A stretch of DNA of 64,000 bases from Adiantum capillus-veneris (Eukaryota > Streptophyta > Polypodiopsida > Polypodiales > Pteridaceae): assembly GCA_014529385.2 (NCBI GenBank), contig CM043953.1, positions 114,667,549 to 114,731,548 of the forward strand, written 5' to 3'. Position numbers and translations under genes: made by a program. Every line of letters starts with the position of its first letter. The stretch's first letter is position 1. The notes under the pieces are model-generated. The model saw only the letters and a program-made list of their open reading frames with translations, searched no databases and was not told where the DNA came from. Below, piece by piece: positions 11,236 to 21,884 of the stretch.

Positions 11236-13847
11236 ATGAACCTACGCTTTGGACGAGTGTTAGAGATCGAGCATATTGGTAGTGCCTCCATTTACGCGGG
11301 CACCCATTATTCCTCCACCCTAGGTTCTGGACCTTCGGCCGGGACTCAAGGTAGCGCGACCCAAGATCCTCATATCGCGTCTAGTGATTCTTCCTCTGAC
11401 TACGAAGTCATGGAGGGGTATCCTACACCAAACCCTGATAGTTCAAGTCAAGACATGCATGCCATGGGCCCACGGCCCGGGTCCAGCGTGTTTAGCCGCT
11501 TAAAAGAGACCCTTAGTAGAGCTACTCGCTCCGAACATGCGGTTAATGAAATAAATGAAGGGAGTGGGGAAGTAAATTCGTCATTCATACGTAAAATAGA
11601 CCCTATGCTTCTTGAGAGTGTGCATGTGAATGTTCCATCCACTGCATCTCCTGATCCTTTAGGACTATCTCCCTCTGAGGTTTTACTACCCGATGGAAGG
11701 AGTCTTGCCGAAGTACAAGAGATCGAACGCTATATGCAAGCAACAAGGGAGAGGGAAATTGAGAACCTACGAAGGCTAGAACAAAGTCGAGCCCTGAAAG
11801 CAAAGGCTCCTATGACAACAATCATGCCAGCCGAGCAACTGAGTGCTCCCAAGGTAGCAGTCACGGAGGGGCAAGCTATGGGGAGCAATAATGCTTCCAC
11901 TTCAAGGGAAACCTCCAGCACGCCAGGCCTAGATGGGATATTCCTAAACGAAATTGGGAGTATGACCTACAAGCAGAAGCTTTAACTGATCGGTACACAG
12001 GACACACCTATCATGTGGGTTGGTTAGATGTTCTACAATCCACATCGGGTGCTACTAGCATAGATGAGCAACAATAGAGAGTTTGTGATGTCCTCCATAG
12101 GATTGTCGAGTTAGAAAGACAGAACACAGGGATCAACATGCCTTCAACAGACCTAATGAGATTCTTGGATACGGGAAAGGCCAACCAACCAACCCTGTCA
12201 CAAATGGAGACTCCCTCAGTGAGCCCCATTGATCCTCCATATGTTGTTTTGCCAGGAGCCTCAGTACAATCTGAGCCCATAAGTGGCAGCTTTACCTTCC
12301 CAGATCTAGCTCATCTTTCTCTTAATGACACTACAGCTACCATGCATATCCCAATGGTGAGCATGACAAGAAGTACACCATGGAGTTCATTTGTTAACAC
12401 TGCGCCGATGCCTAGTAGCACAGTGCCCCCAACTATACCTACATGTATGTATCAATCATGTGCACCTGTCGTACCTCAGCCTCATGTAGCTCCTACACCT
12501 CCGATTATTCCAAAAGCTTACAATCCACAATGGAATTATCCAAGCTCTTATACAAGTGAAGCCATGCCATTTAATAATAACATGCCATATCAGGCACCCC
12601 CTATGCCTAGGGCCACGCCTGTAAACTTTGGACCACCGTCTGGTACACCACCATACGAAATTTGGGACCCAAGAGCCGCGCGTATGCCAAGGCCAAGGCC
12701 AACTCCCATCTCACATGTGGTTCCAGGAGCACATACACCCATTATACCTGCTCAAATAGGAGATTTGGCAGCATTTGCTCAAACTATCGGTCGCTCTATT
12801 GCGGAAAACATGCGTAGTGCACCTGATAGAGAGCCTAGGAGCAAGGCAGTTCAAGTAGCTAAGCTCACACAGAAATTCAATGGAGACGGAGATGCTAGAA
12901 AGCATATGGAAGTCTTTGAACATGTGTGTGATTCCTTGGAAGAGCACATTGAGCTACATAAGTGTAAGGCTTTGAGTTTGACCCTAAGCGGAAAGGCTGG
13001 AGATTGGTATAGAACCTTAAGAGTAGAAGAGAAAACGATCTACTCTACTCTACTCTACTCTACTCTTAGGAGACTGTTCTTAAAAGAATACATATGAGAG
13101 GGAGTACTTTGGGGTGTAGCCTCTCAGCTCCAGAAAGCCCAACGAGAAGAAGGTGAATCCGTGAGAGACTTCATTACTCGCCTAAAGAATTTGAATTCTC
13201 GATGCAATCCAAACGAGCGATTCAAAAACAACCAATTGCTCGATAGATTCATTAGGGGACTACGACATGAAAGTATCTATAATGGCCTAGTCATTAGAGG
13301 TATCACTACTTGGGAAGCAGTCACCATGAATGCAATCCAATTGGAGGATAATTTAATGATTGCAGGAGAAAGAGTGTCTGCCGAGCCGAAGTCAAGTAGC
13401 TCGCAAGCATCAGGGCATGAGCCAATGAAGATAAAGCCAATCGTGAAAGAGCAAACGATATCTGAGATGACTTTGGCAGATCTCACCAAGGCCATCCAAG
13501 AAAGCCTTAGGGGTAATCGTGCTCCACAAAACACTCATATGTATCCAAGAAGGGAGCAACAATGGTGCTCAATTTGCTTGGGCCCACATACTACGAGTGA
13601 ATGCCCTACTTTCATAGTAAAGTTTAACGGGACTTGTAACACGTGTGGTAGGTATGGCCATCAAGCGAAGGATTGCCTAATGCTTAAACGCATCATGGAA
13701 AATAGACCGCCTATAACTTGGGCAGACTCACCTCGAGTTCCTGCATTGATGCCTACCCCACCCATGGAGCAACAGTTGCCATTACAGCACATGGTCCCTA
13801 GAACCCAAAATGTGGTCCAACCACACCGTTGCCACCTCCAGTGCTAG
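11236..13847 (+). pseudogene. gag: gag of gypsy A (capsid plus first two zinc knuckles)
   Basis: Gag forms the virus-like particle and binds element RNA. I start at the first ATG in the first open frame (11236, MNLRFGRV), as the frame is closed just upstream. Frame 1 runs to a stop at 11985. The protein continues in frame 3 from about 12138 and crosses one in-frame TGA at 13095-13097. The N-terminal 500 residues are Ser/Thr/Pro-rich. A retrotransposon gag domain spans about 12850-13380 (KFNGDGDARKHMEVFEHV, AGDWYRTL, ESVRDFITRLKNL, QLLDRFIRGL). Two zinc knuckles follow at 13566-13604 and 13635-13676. A TACTC pentamer repeated five times sits in the capsid at 13041-13065. Broken by at least one frameshift and two stops. 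Confidence 0.8.
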
Positions 13848-14245
13848 GACCGCAACCCCCTCATCCAAGAGTTACACCTATGAACCAAATAGGTTGCGAG
13901 TCATCTAGTACTTATGTAGATTGCGAAGAAGACATAGACTCTAGTATCACCTATGGAGTCGACATGCTTGAGGAGTGTCCCATGTACTATATGAAAGACC
14001 ATTGGGGACAAATCAAACCGGTATATCAAGCTACTGCGCTAGCAGCAAGAGGTCAAAACATTAATAGTTTTGCCAGGAGACCACCTCTTCAGTGCTACGA
14101 ATGTGGTGGACCACATCGAGTAGCTGAGTGCCCCATTAGAATGCAAAAGAATGCTGCACTAATGCAAACAAGTCAAGGGAATGCATTGGCAATGCCAATA
14201 CTCACTTGTAATCGTTGTGGCATAGATCATTTGATCGCACAGTGT
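13566..14245 (+). other. Four zinc knuckles of gypsy A nucleocapsid
   Basis: The four motifs are CSICLGPHTTSEC (13566-13604), CNTCGRYGHQAKDC (13635-13676), CYECGGPHRVAEC (14093-14131) and CNRCGIDHLIAQC (14207-14245). Only the second has the canonical CX2CX4HX4C spacing. The other three are one residue shorter, CX2CX3HX4C. All Cys and His ligands are present in each. Knuckles 1-2 and 3-4 lie on either side of a frameshift near 13840. Confidence 0.85.
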
Positions 14246-15120
14246 CCTAACAATCCAAATGCACCGAAAATCACACCATTGAACATAATAGAGATTGTTG
14301 ATGGGACACCACCAACTATAAACATAGCACCAGTGAATGCACTCACACGGTCGATGCTCCAAAAGCAAAATTACATCCTCGAAGAGAGAGATGCTGCATC
14401 CATTGGCCGAGTGAGAAAGAAGAAAACACGAAGAAAGAAATCCCTTAATGCTTCTAGCTCAAAACCTAGTTCAAAGACTAACATAGGGACAGGAGAGGAT
14501 CCCGTGTATATGAATGACCCTGAGGATGACTCAGATTTGATAGAGACCACGGAGACCAAAACTATTACTACAAAGGAAAAAGCCAGTGAGGAGGATCACG
14601 AGAGGGAATTACGACGAACACCAAAAGAGTATTCAAAGTTAAACTACCCAGTTGCGAACCCCCAAGATAAGCCACGAGAGACGAAAAATGAGGATTGCAA
14701 GAGAAATATTGGAACCTATCCAAACCCAACAGTGGAAATTGAACGAGTCCAACAACTGAGGGGTTTGGTGGAAGAAACTCAACGAACATTAGAACCTGAA
14801 CCCAAACATCCATATGTCGGACACAGTGTTTCCCACACAAGTTCAACCTCACAAGAACTACAGGCCGTTAGCTATACCCAGTATCATTCGGGAAGAGAGT
14901 GAGGGTAGGACATCTGAAAGTGGACACACACCTTTCCTACTAGAGAGAATGTTTGGTGAGGGAATGCCCGACTCCCTTGAGGAAGTTGAGATTCCATCTT
15001 CACCATTCTCTTGTCAGGGTCCTACGTCCCACAAGATGCCATTAAATGTTGCCAAATTGATGGATTTCATGTCTTCAGAAGTTAGACCACCATCATGTCC
15101 AAACTATATAAAGACCCCGA
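13848..15120 (+). pseudogene. Nucleocapsid C-terminal part and linker to PR1, gypsy A
   Basis: Frame 2 is open from about 13829 to 14902 and carries zinc knuckles 3 and 4, then a strongly basic stretch RVRKKKTRRKKS near 14409-14445 that could bind RNA or act as a nuclear localisation signal. It is followed by a Glu/Thr-rich linker. The reading then passes to frame 3 (14814-15125) and back to frame 2 for the protease, so two more frameshifts are implied. No enzymatic motif occurs in the linker. Confidence 0.65.
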
Positions 15121-15125
15121 GCTAG

Positions 15126-15881
15126 TCTTAGCTCTTCGAGCCTTCCTCAATGGAGAATTACAGGCCGGATTACCACAGTTTTCACATATGAACAAACCTG
15201 ACTCGGTAATGAATGATGAGGAACATTTAGCACCACCATCTGACCTAGTGGGACATGAATCTGTAATTGAAGTACCCGTTAACAAGTTGGGGCAATACTT
15301 TGAAGGTGATGAATCTAATGCTACTCTACCAATCACTACTAAAGGATTAACTGTAAAGGGAGTCCTTGATGGTGGTGCGGGAGTCAGCATGGTGACAAAG
15401 AGTTGTTGGGAGTCTATGGGGCGACCTCACCTTGAAGCCACAAGCGTAGTGGTAAAATGGCTAATGGATCTATTGTTACGCCTATTGGAATGCTAAAGGA
15501 TCTCAGAATCAAGGTCTTGGGACACAAGGTAAGGCAAAATTTCATTGTTATGGATTTTTCCAAGCATCCTATGTCATTTGAGATGATCTTAGGGCTTCCA
15601 TTCATGAGGGAAGCAAAAATGGTGCATGACTGGTCCAAAAACCACGTCTACTTACAGTTCCAAGACTCTGTCATTCGAGTTGATCTTTTAAGTGGTCGAA
15701 CGCATCCTCTAGGAAATAAATTGATCATTGATAATCTATCTGACACAACAATTCACTCAGCTCCATTACAGTATTGTTACACGTGTAACGAAGACACGGA
15801 TATTGGGGAGAACTCTCCTTATATGGATATCCTACCCGGAATGGCGGGGTCAGACAATGTCGATTGGGTACACCTAGCGGC
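15126..15881 (+). pseudogene. PR1, first retropepsin of gypsy A
   Basis: A retropepsin-type aspartic protease between gag and RT, the normal position for Gag-Pol processing. The active-site loop reads GVLDGGAGVSMV (Asp codon 15370-15372), so the usual Ser or Thr after Asp is Gly. The distal block reads EMILGLPFM, with Leu-Gly-Leu instead of Leu-Gly-Arg. The first half is in frame 2, the second half in frame 1 from about 15457, a frameshift within the domain. Copia A is inserted at 15882, and the linker resumes after 21064. A dead or degenerate protease as it stands. Confidence 0.75.
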
Positions 15882-16108
15882 TGTTACCATATACATGTGG
15901 TAGTGATGTGTGTGAACACACTAGGACCGCCGGGGCATTTTTTCCCTCTTTAGGAGGTTTTTTCCCCCGTGCATTGTATATACGCCCATCACTCTAGGGC
16001 TATCTATCTTTCCATTGCACACTAAGGAATACACTCTCTATTGTGTGCCTTGAGCTTCCTTCGTCTTCTCCAAGCTGTGTGTGTTTCTCTGCAACCCTAA
16101 TTCCAACA
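15882..16108 (+). repeat. 5' LTR of copia A
   Basis: Begins TGTTACCATATACATG and ends CTAATTCCAACA. A TATA-like TATATA lies at 15977-15982. Identical to 20833-21059 across all 227 positions as read by eye. Confidence 0.95.
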
Positions 16109-16110
16109 AT

Positions 16111-16122
16111 TGGTATCAGAGC
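16111..16122 (+). other. Primer binding site (tRNA-iMet) of copia A
   Basis: TGGTATCAGAGC, two bases after the LTR, complementary to the 3' end of initiator-Met tRNA. This is the standard primer of plant Ty1/copia elements. Confidence 0.93.
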
Positions 16123-16470
16123 AGGTCACGTCCTCCCGGGCTTAGTCGCCAGCTGCTCCAGCACACGCCTGCTCACTTTCTCCGATTTCAGTGAGCTTTG
16201 GCAAGCGTTCGCAGGTCGACAAATATTTTGGGGAAGCTCAAAGAGCTTGGTCTGCTCATAATTTTGATTCGGGCTCATTTCGGCCTCCGTTTCCACTACG
16301 GGCAGTACTGCACAGGCTATTTCGTCATTTTGTGCAGATTTTCTGTCAGTGCCGTTTTCTGCATAACAGGTGCCTTATAGTCTTCTACGGTTTGTGGTAT
16401 ATAGCACAAGTTGTTCCCGCTCCATTTCTCCTATTTTCGGGCAGTTTTCACATCAGGTGCAGCATTTACC

Positions 16471-19400
16471 ATGGCTGACAACAACAACACAGATGTGTTC
16501 AAGATGTTTGCTGCTGAGGACAGGTTGGATGGGGACAACTACCCTATGTGGGCTTATATGATGCAACATGTTCTTGTGTCAAAAGGTGTCTGGAACATTG
16601 TGCAGGGCATTGATGTACGTCCTGGTTCTGAAGATGTAGGCGATGTTGAGGATGTTGCAGGTCTTGCTGCAAGGATTGCAGCTGTTAGAGTTGTTTTGCC
16701 TACAGCAGAACAAGCTCGTTGGGATGTTAAGGATGCGCAGGCTCATGCATTGATTGCGTTGTCTGTGAAGCGCACCATTATTCCTCACATCCGTTCAGCA
16801 AAATCTGCAAAACAGGCTTGGGATATTCTAGCAGGTCTTTATGCAAGCCGCAATGAGGCTAAAATTGCTTTGCTGCGTAAAGAGCTAGAGTCGAAGATTA
16901 TACATGAGGAAGATGATATGGACACTTTCCTTGCTAGTGTCAAGGATATCAATGAGCAACTCATTTCTGCAGGTGAAGTCATTTCTGACAGTTCCCTTGT
17001 GCAGACTGTTCTTGATGCCTTACCAGATTCCTACCAGACTTTTGCTAGTACTTGGAGACTGATGACCCAAGGAAATCCTGAAGTTGTCAAGTTTGATGCA
17101 TTATGCACATTGCTGTTGCAAGAGTCACTTTCTAGAAAAAACAGGACTAGGCAGCGTGCAGTTGAACAGGCGTTTATTGCTTCTCAAAGAAAGGGTGGTA
17201 ACAGTAATGCAGCCACTTCTTATGGTTCTGCTGCGAGTGGCAAAAATTCTGTTCCTAATGCTTCTGCTGGCAGCACTTCGTCTGGCAATTCTGGTGATAA
17301 GGGCAAAAAGAAGATGCGTTGCCATTATTGTAAAGCCAATGATCACTTGATCAAGTCGTGTCCTAAGTTGAAGGCCAAAGAGGCTAAGAAGAAAGAGGGT
17401 GGTTCCACTGCAAATGCTGGTTCCACTACAAATGCAGCCATTGTTGAGTCTTCTGTGAAAGGAGATTGTGATGCTGATGTTGATGCAGAATGGGCTTTTA
17501 GCGCAGAGTGCACTTACAATCCTGCTGTCCATGATGCATGCTTGTCAGTTGCTGCAGATTCACATGTGTGGTATTTCGACAGTGGTGCTACAAAGCACAT
17601 TACCTCACATCGTGAATTGTTTACCTCTCTCGAGTCTGTCCCTCATGGGAATTCAGTCACTTGTGCCAACAACGCCTCTTATCCAGTTCAGGGAGTTGGA
17701 AAGATTGTGCTCACTGCTGCTAATGGCAGTTCCTTCACACTTGTTGATGCACTTTATGTACCTGGGATCAAGAAGAATCTATTGTCTGTATCCGCACTTG
17801 CTAGACTTGGACTTGTAGTCAAATTTGTGGATGACAGATGTACAGTTCATGATCTCAGTTTTGGTGATGAAATTGTTGCATCTGGGCTTTTGTGCCGTGG
17901 GCTGTATAAGCTCACTTTGTATGACAAGTGTGGACAAAATTTTGCAAATGCTGTTGCAGATTCAAGGGCTATTTCAGATGCAAAACTTTGGCATGCACGT
18001 TTTGGTCATCTGAATTTTGCCAGTTTGCTGCGTTTGCAGAAATCTGATATGGTTGCTTCTTTGCCGCCTCTTGAAGCACCTATCAAACATGTTTGTGAAG
18101 GCTGTATTCTGGGTAAAATGCAGCGTTCTAAGTTTCCAAAGGATGGTTCAGTTAGGGCCACATGCAGGTTGCAGCTTGTGCATAGTGACGTTTGTGGGCC
18201 CATGCAAACTCCGTCCTTGGGCAATTACCTGTACTTCGTGACTTTCATTGATGATTACTCCAGGCATGCGTGGGTATTTCCGCTTAAAGCGAAGTCCGAA
18301 GTTTTTATGTGCTTCAAACAATTTTTGGCTATGGCTGAAAATGTCTCAAAATGTACTATGGGCACCCTCCGTTCCGATCGAGGGGGGGAGTATATGTCTC
18401 ATGAATTTAATGCATTTCTGGCTAGTCGTGGGATAAAACACCAATGTACAGTGCCTTATACACCTCAGCAAAATGGTGTTGCTGAGAGGAAAAACAGGTC
18501 ACTAACGGAAATGGCACGATGTATGGTCAAAAGTCAAGCTTTGCCGCATTCTTTTTGGCTTGAGGCCATCATGTGTGCCACTTATGTACTTAACAGGTGT
18601 CCTACGAAAGCTTTGCAGTCTATTACTCCATATGAAGCATGGCATGATAGAAAACCTTCTATTGAGCACATGCGTGTTTTTGGCTGTTTGGCATATGCTT
18701 TGGTGCCACAAGTGCAGCGCAGAAAATTGGATGATAAGGCTGTCAAATGTATTTTTGTTGGTTATAGTGCTGAAAGCAAAGGTTACAGGTTGTATCATCC
18801 GCAAACAAAACGTATTTTGGTTTCACGGGATGTAGTGTTTGTGGAAGATTCTGTTCAACCCTTGCTGTCATGTACTAGAGACAGTAATGTAAGCTCACAG
18901 GACATTTATGACACTTTGTTGCCTCTTTTCAGTGGTGGAAATACGAATGTAAGTTCCAATGAGGCAAATGTACAGCCTATGGGGGTTTCTGAAAATTTTT
19001 TAGAACAGCCTATTACTGATGCAGATGTACATGATGTACTTGATGAGGAAAGGGCTGAAAATGAGCAGGCTAGAGGTATGCCAAAATGGCTGGTGCACAC
19101 TTTGCGTGACAGTAAATTGGATGCACCTTTATCTAGTCGTACTCGTTCAGGCTCTCGCCATGCATCTTATGCATCAGATTGTTATGCTTTGGCTGTGTCT
19201 AGTTTACATGATGTTGAGGAGCCTCTGTCTTTTGATGAAGCACAAAATTCAGAAAATTGGATTGCTGCCATGAAATCAGAATATGATGCACTTATAGAGA
19301 ATGACACATGGACTTTATGTGATTTGCCTCCTGGCAAAAAGGCCATTGGTACAAAGTGGGTTTACAAGTTGAAACGCAAGCCGGATGGTGAGATCGATCG

Positions 19401-20757
19401 CCATAAGGCTCGACTTGTTGCAAAGGGTTATGCACAACAAAAAGGCATAGATTATGAAGAGACTTTTGCTCCCACTTGTCGTATGACTACTGTGCGTTTT
19501 CTATGTGCATTGGCAGCTCATTTTGGTTGGGATGTACATCAATCAGACATTGTTACTGCTTTCTTGAATGGTGACATATTTGAGGAAGTTTATGTAACGC
19601 AGCCTCGCGGTTTTGTCATAAAAGGACAAGAGGACAAAGTGTGCAAATGTAAGAAGGCTTTGTATGGGTTGAAGCAATCTCCTCGTGCTTGGTATGAGAA
19701 AGCTGACACTCATTTGGTTAAACGAGGCTTTCGTAACAGTCCAACAGAAAGCACATTGTATGTAAAGCGTGAGGATGATGTATTTCTCATTGTGGTTCTT
19801 TATGTTGATGATTTGCTGATCACTGGACCAAATGAGAGACATATTGCTGAATTTAAGGCTGATTTGAATGCTACTTTCAAGATGAAAGATTTGGGGCTGT
19901 TGCATCATTACTTGGGTATACAGTTTAAGCAGTGTGATGGTGGTATTGCCTTGTGTCAGAAAAGTTACATAGAGACATTGCTATGTAAGTTTGGACTTGA
20001 GGATTGCAAACCTATTGCCACTCCCATGGAAACAGGTTTGAAGTTGAGTCTACATGATGCTGGCGATCCTGCTGATGTCACTCTTTACCAAACTGCTGTT
20101 GGCTGCCTCATTTATGTATGCAACACGAGGCCAGATATTCAGTTTGCAGTCTCGCAGGTCAGCAGATTTATGCATAGCCCAGGGTCTAAGCATTGGCAGG
20201 CTGTCAAGAGGATTTTCCGCTACCTTAGTGGCACTTTACATCTTGGCTTGTTTTATCCCAAGGGGGGATCATTGCCGCCAGACTTACATGCTTTTTCGGA
20301 CTCAGATTGGGCTGGTTGTTTTGACACGCGAGTGTCCACAAGTGGTTTTTGTTTCATGCTTGGCAGTTCATGTATATCATGGTTGAGCAAGAAGCAACCT
20401 ACTGTGGCCACTTCGAGTTGTGAGGCTGAGTACAGGGCAGTCTTCACAGCTACGGTTGAGTGTGTATGGCTCAGACGCCTTATGGCTGACTTGGGTGTTG
20501 GACAGGACACTGCCAACACTATCTACACTGACAGTCAGAGCGCATTGGCAGTTGCGAGGAACCCAGTTTTTCATGCTCGCACAAAGCACATTGAGGTGCA
20601 TTACCACTATGTCAGGGAGAGGCTCTCAGCAGGAGAGATCAGCTTGGCTTATGTGCCAACACAGGACAACCTTGCAGATCTTTTCACAAAGGCATTGTCT
20701 CGTGAGAAGCTTGAAGCTTTCCGCAAAGCTTTGGGCTTACTCCCCTTTGTGGACTGA
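16471..20757 (+). CDS. gag-pol: Gag-Pol polyprotein of copia A
   Basis: A 1,428-residue single-frame polyprotein beginning MADNNNTDVFKMF. I chose ATG 16471 because upstream in-frame codons contain no ATG. Domains in order: gag with a UBN2-like region (about 1-240), zinc knuckle CX2CX4HX4C at 284-297, protease with FDSGATKHI (Asp370), GAG-pre-integrase (LWHARFGHLN), integrase catalytic core with Asp573, Asp636 and Glu672 in exact D-D(35)-E spacing, reverse transcriptase with YVDD at 1111-1114, and RNase H with Asp1277, Glu1318 and Asp1354. All catalytic residues I can identify are present. The order integrase before RT is diagnostic of Ty1/copia. No stop or frameshift interrupts it. It would be expressed from the 5' LTR and act in cytoplasmic particles before nuclear integration. 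Confidence 0.97.
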   Translation: MADNNNTDVFKMFAAEDRLDGDNYPMWAYMMQHVLVSKGVWNIVQGIDVRPGSEDVGDVEDVAGLAARIAAVRVVLPTAEQARWDVKDAQAHALIALSVKRTIIPHIRSAKSAKQAWDILAGLYASRNEAKIALLRKELESKIIHEEDDMDTFLASVKDINEQLISAGEVISDSSLVQTVLDALPDSYQTFASTWRLMTQGNPEVVKFDALCTLLLQESLSRKNRTRQRAVEQAFIASQRKGGNSNAATSYGSAASGKNSVPNASAGSTSSGNSGDKGKKKMRCHYCKANDHLIKSCPKLKAKEAKKKEGGSTANAGSTTNAAIVESSVKGDCDADVDAEWAFSAECTYNPAVHDACLSVAADSHVWYFDSGATKHITSHRELFTSLESVPHGNSVTCANNASYPVQGVGKIVLTAANGSSFTLVDALYVPGIKKNLLSVSALARLGLVVKFVDDRCTVHDLSFGDEIVASGLLCRGLYKLTLYDKCGQNFANAVADSRAISDAKLWHARFGHLNFASLLRLQKSDMVASLPPLEAPIKHVCEGCILGKMQRSKFPKDGSVRATCRLQLVHSDVCGPMQTPSLGNYLYFVTFIDDYSRHAWVFPLKAKSEVFMCFKQFLAMAENVSKCTMGTLRSDRGGEYMSHEFNAFLASRGIKHQCTVPYTPQQNGVAERKNRSLTEMARCMVKSQALPHSFWLEAIMCATYVLNRCPTKALQSITPYEAWHDRKPSIEHMRVFGCLAYALVPQVQRRKLDDKAVKCIFVGYSAESKGYRLYHPQTKRILVSRDVVFVEDSVQPLLSCTRDSNVSSQDIYDTLLPLFSGGNTNVSSNEANVQPMGVSENFLEQPITDADVHDVLDEERAENEQARGMPKWLVHTLRDSKLDAPLSSRTRSGSRHASYASDCYALAVSSLHDVEEPLSFDEAQNSENWIAAMKSEYDALIENDTWTLCDLPPGKKAIGTKWVYKLKRKPDGEIDRHKARLVAKGYAQQKGIDYEETFAPTCRMTTVRFLCALAAHFGWDVHQSDIVTAFLNGDIFEEVYVTQPRGFVIKGQEDKVCKCKKALYGLKQSPRAWYEKADTHLVKRGFRNSPTESTLYVKREDDVFLIVVLYVDDLLITGPNERHIAEFKADLNATFKMKDLGLLHHYLGIQFKQCDGGIALCQKSYIETLLCKFGLEDCKPIATPMETGLKLSLHDAGDPADVTLYQTAVGCLIYVCNTRPDIQFAVSQVSRFMHSPGSKHWQAVKRIFRYLSGTLHLGLFYPKGGSLPPDLHAFSDSDWAGCFDTRVSTSGFCFMLGSSCISWLSKKQPTVATSSCEAEYRAVFTATVECVWLRRLMADLGVGQDTANTIYTDSQSALAVARNPVFHARTKHIEVHYHYVRERLSAGEISLAYVPTQDNLADLFTKALSREKLEAFRKALGLLPFVD

Positions 20758-20822
20758 TCCTGTCCTCAGGGCATGGCACTTCCCTTTACTCATGTGCCAG
20801 CTCTCGTTCACCGCATCACTCC

Positions 20823-20832
20823 AGGGGGGATT
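20823..20832 (+). other. Polypurine tract of copia A
   Basis: AGGGGGGATT ends immediately before the 3' LTR start TGTTACC, the position that primes plus-strand synthesis. Confidence 0.85.
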
Positions 20833-21059
20833 TGTTACCATATACATGTGGTAGTGATGTGTGTGAACACACTAGGACCGCCGGGGCATTTTTTCCCTCT
20901 TTAGGAGGTTTTTTCCCCCGTGCATTGTATATACGCCCATCACTCTAGGGCTATCTATCTTTCCATTGCACACTAAGGAATACACTCTCTATTGTGTGCC
21001 TTGAGCTTCCTTCGTCTTCTCCAAGCTGTGTGTGTTTCTCTGCAACCCTAATTCCAACA
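20833..21059 (+). repeat. 3' LTR of copia A
   Basis: 227 bp, TGTTACC...TTCCAACA, identical to the 5' LTR by eye. Followed by the target duplication GCGGC at 21060-21064, where gypsy A coding sequence resumes. Confidence 0.95.
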
Positions 21060-21064
21060 GCGGC

Positions 21065-21884
21065 AACTATAGATACATGGGGAGCTAGAGGAACAACCTA
21101 GGTAACACCAGATGGGAAAGAGATACCACACATTGCACCAGTAAACATGTTAGGTGTAGCGCATGTAACATCCGATGATAAGAAAGAGGCACACCTACCT
21201 GAGAGTGAAACTGATGATTCCTCAAAGGCTTCAAGCCAATACACATTGGAAACGAAATCTCAGGAAGAAATGGATTCAGAACCTGAGGAAACATCGAGTG
21301 AGCCAAGTATAGAAACTGAACACTCAAGGTCTAGTACGACCATCTATGGTAATTTATATGAGAGTGAAGAAGATACAAGCGAAGACCTATCAAGCGAGTC
21401 GAGTTCAAACATTTACCAAAATCAAAACCTTAACAAGAAACAAAGGTCATATAAGAGATGACAATATCGAGCAAATGTGAGAGCTAGGATAAACAAGGAA
21501 AGATCTACTGCAGAATGGCTTAGCTATCTAGGGGCATGTGATGCTCATCGAAAGCTAGTAGACAATTGGGGTGAACATCTCCAGAGTGTCATGTGGTGCA
21601 GCCCGCGACCCATTGACCTCGCTCAATTGGAGGTTACAGAGCCGAAATTGAGTCGAACTATAAGAAGACGTCAAAACCGAGAGTTAGCACAACAACAAAA
21701 GGAGGCAGAACTAAAAGAAAGGTCTTCGACAGGACAAGAGCCTGCTGACTTACATACGGCTCCTGAACATTTTAAATCTTATACCACGGGGGAGCGAAAG
21801 GTTGTGTATGCCAAAGCCCAATGAATACCTACCAATGGAAGCAGTGGAGTCTATGATGGTCCAGCGGTAGTTAAAGAGATAGAA
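21065..21884 (+). pseudogene. PR1-RT linker of gypsy A
   Basis: Resumes gypsy A after the copia A insertion. An acidic Ser/Glu/Thr-rich stretch (21147-21461) is followed by a basic helical-looking stretch (TIRRRQNRELAQQQKEAEL near 21655-21715). Stops occur at 21088 and 21459 and there are frame changes. No catalytic motif. Long acidic linkers between protease and RT are common in large gypsy elements. Confidence 0.55.

Larger units (their letters stand above)
15882..21059 (+). mobile_element. Copia A: apparently intact Ty1/copia element
   Basis: 5,178 bp with 227-bp LTRs (15882-16108 and 20833-21059) that are identical by hand comparison. The 5-bp target duplication GCGGC is at 15877-15881 and 21060-21064. 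Primer site, purine tract and a single uninterrupted 1,428-aa polyprotein are all present. It is inserted in gypsy A just after PR1. Identical LTRs plus an open frame mean a very recent insertion. The element is the youngest in the window and a candidate for current mobility. Copia lineage not assigned. Confidence 0.96.
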
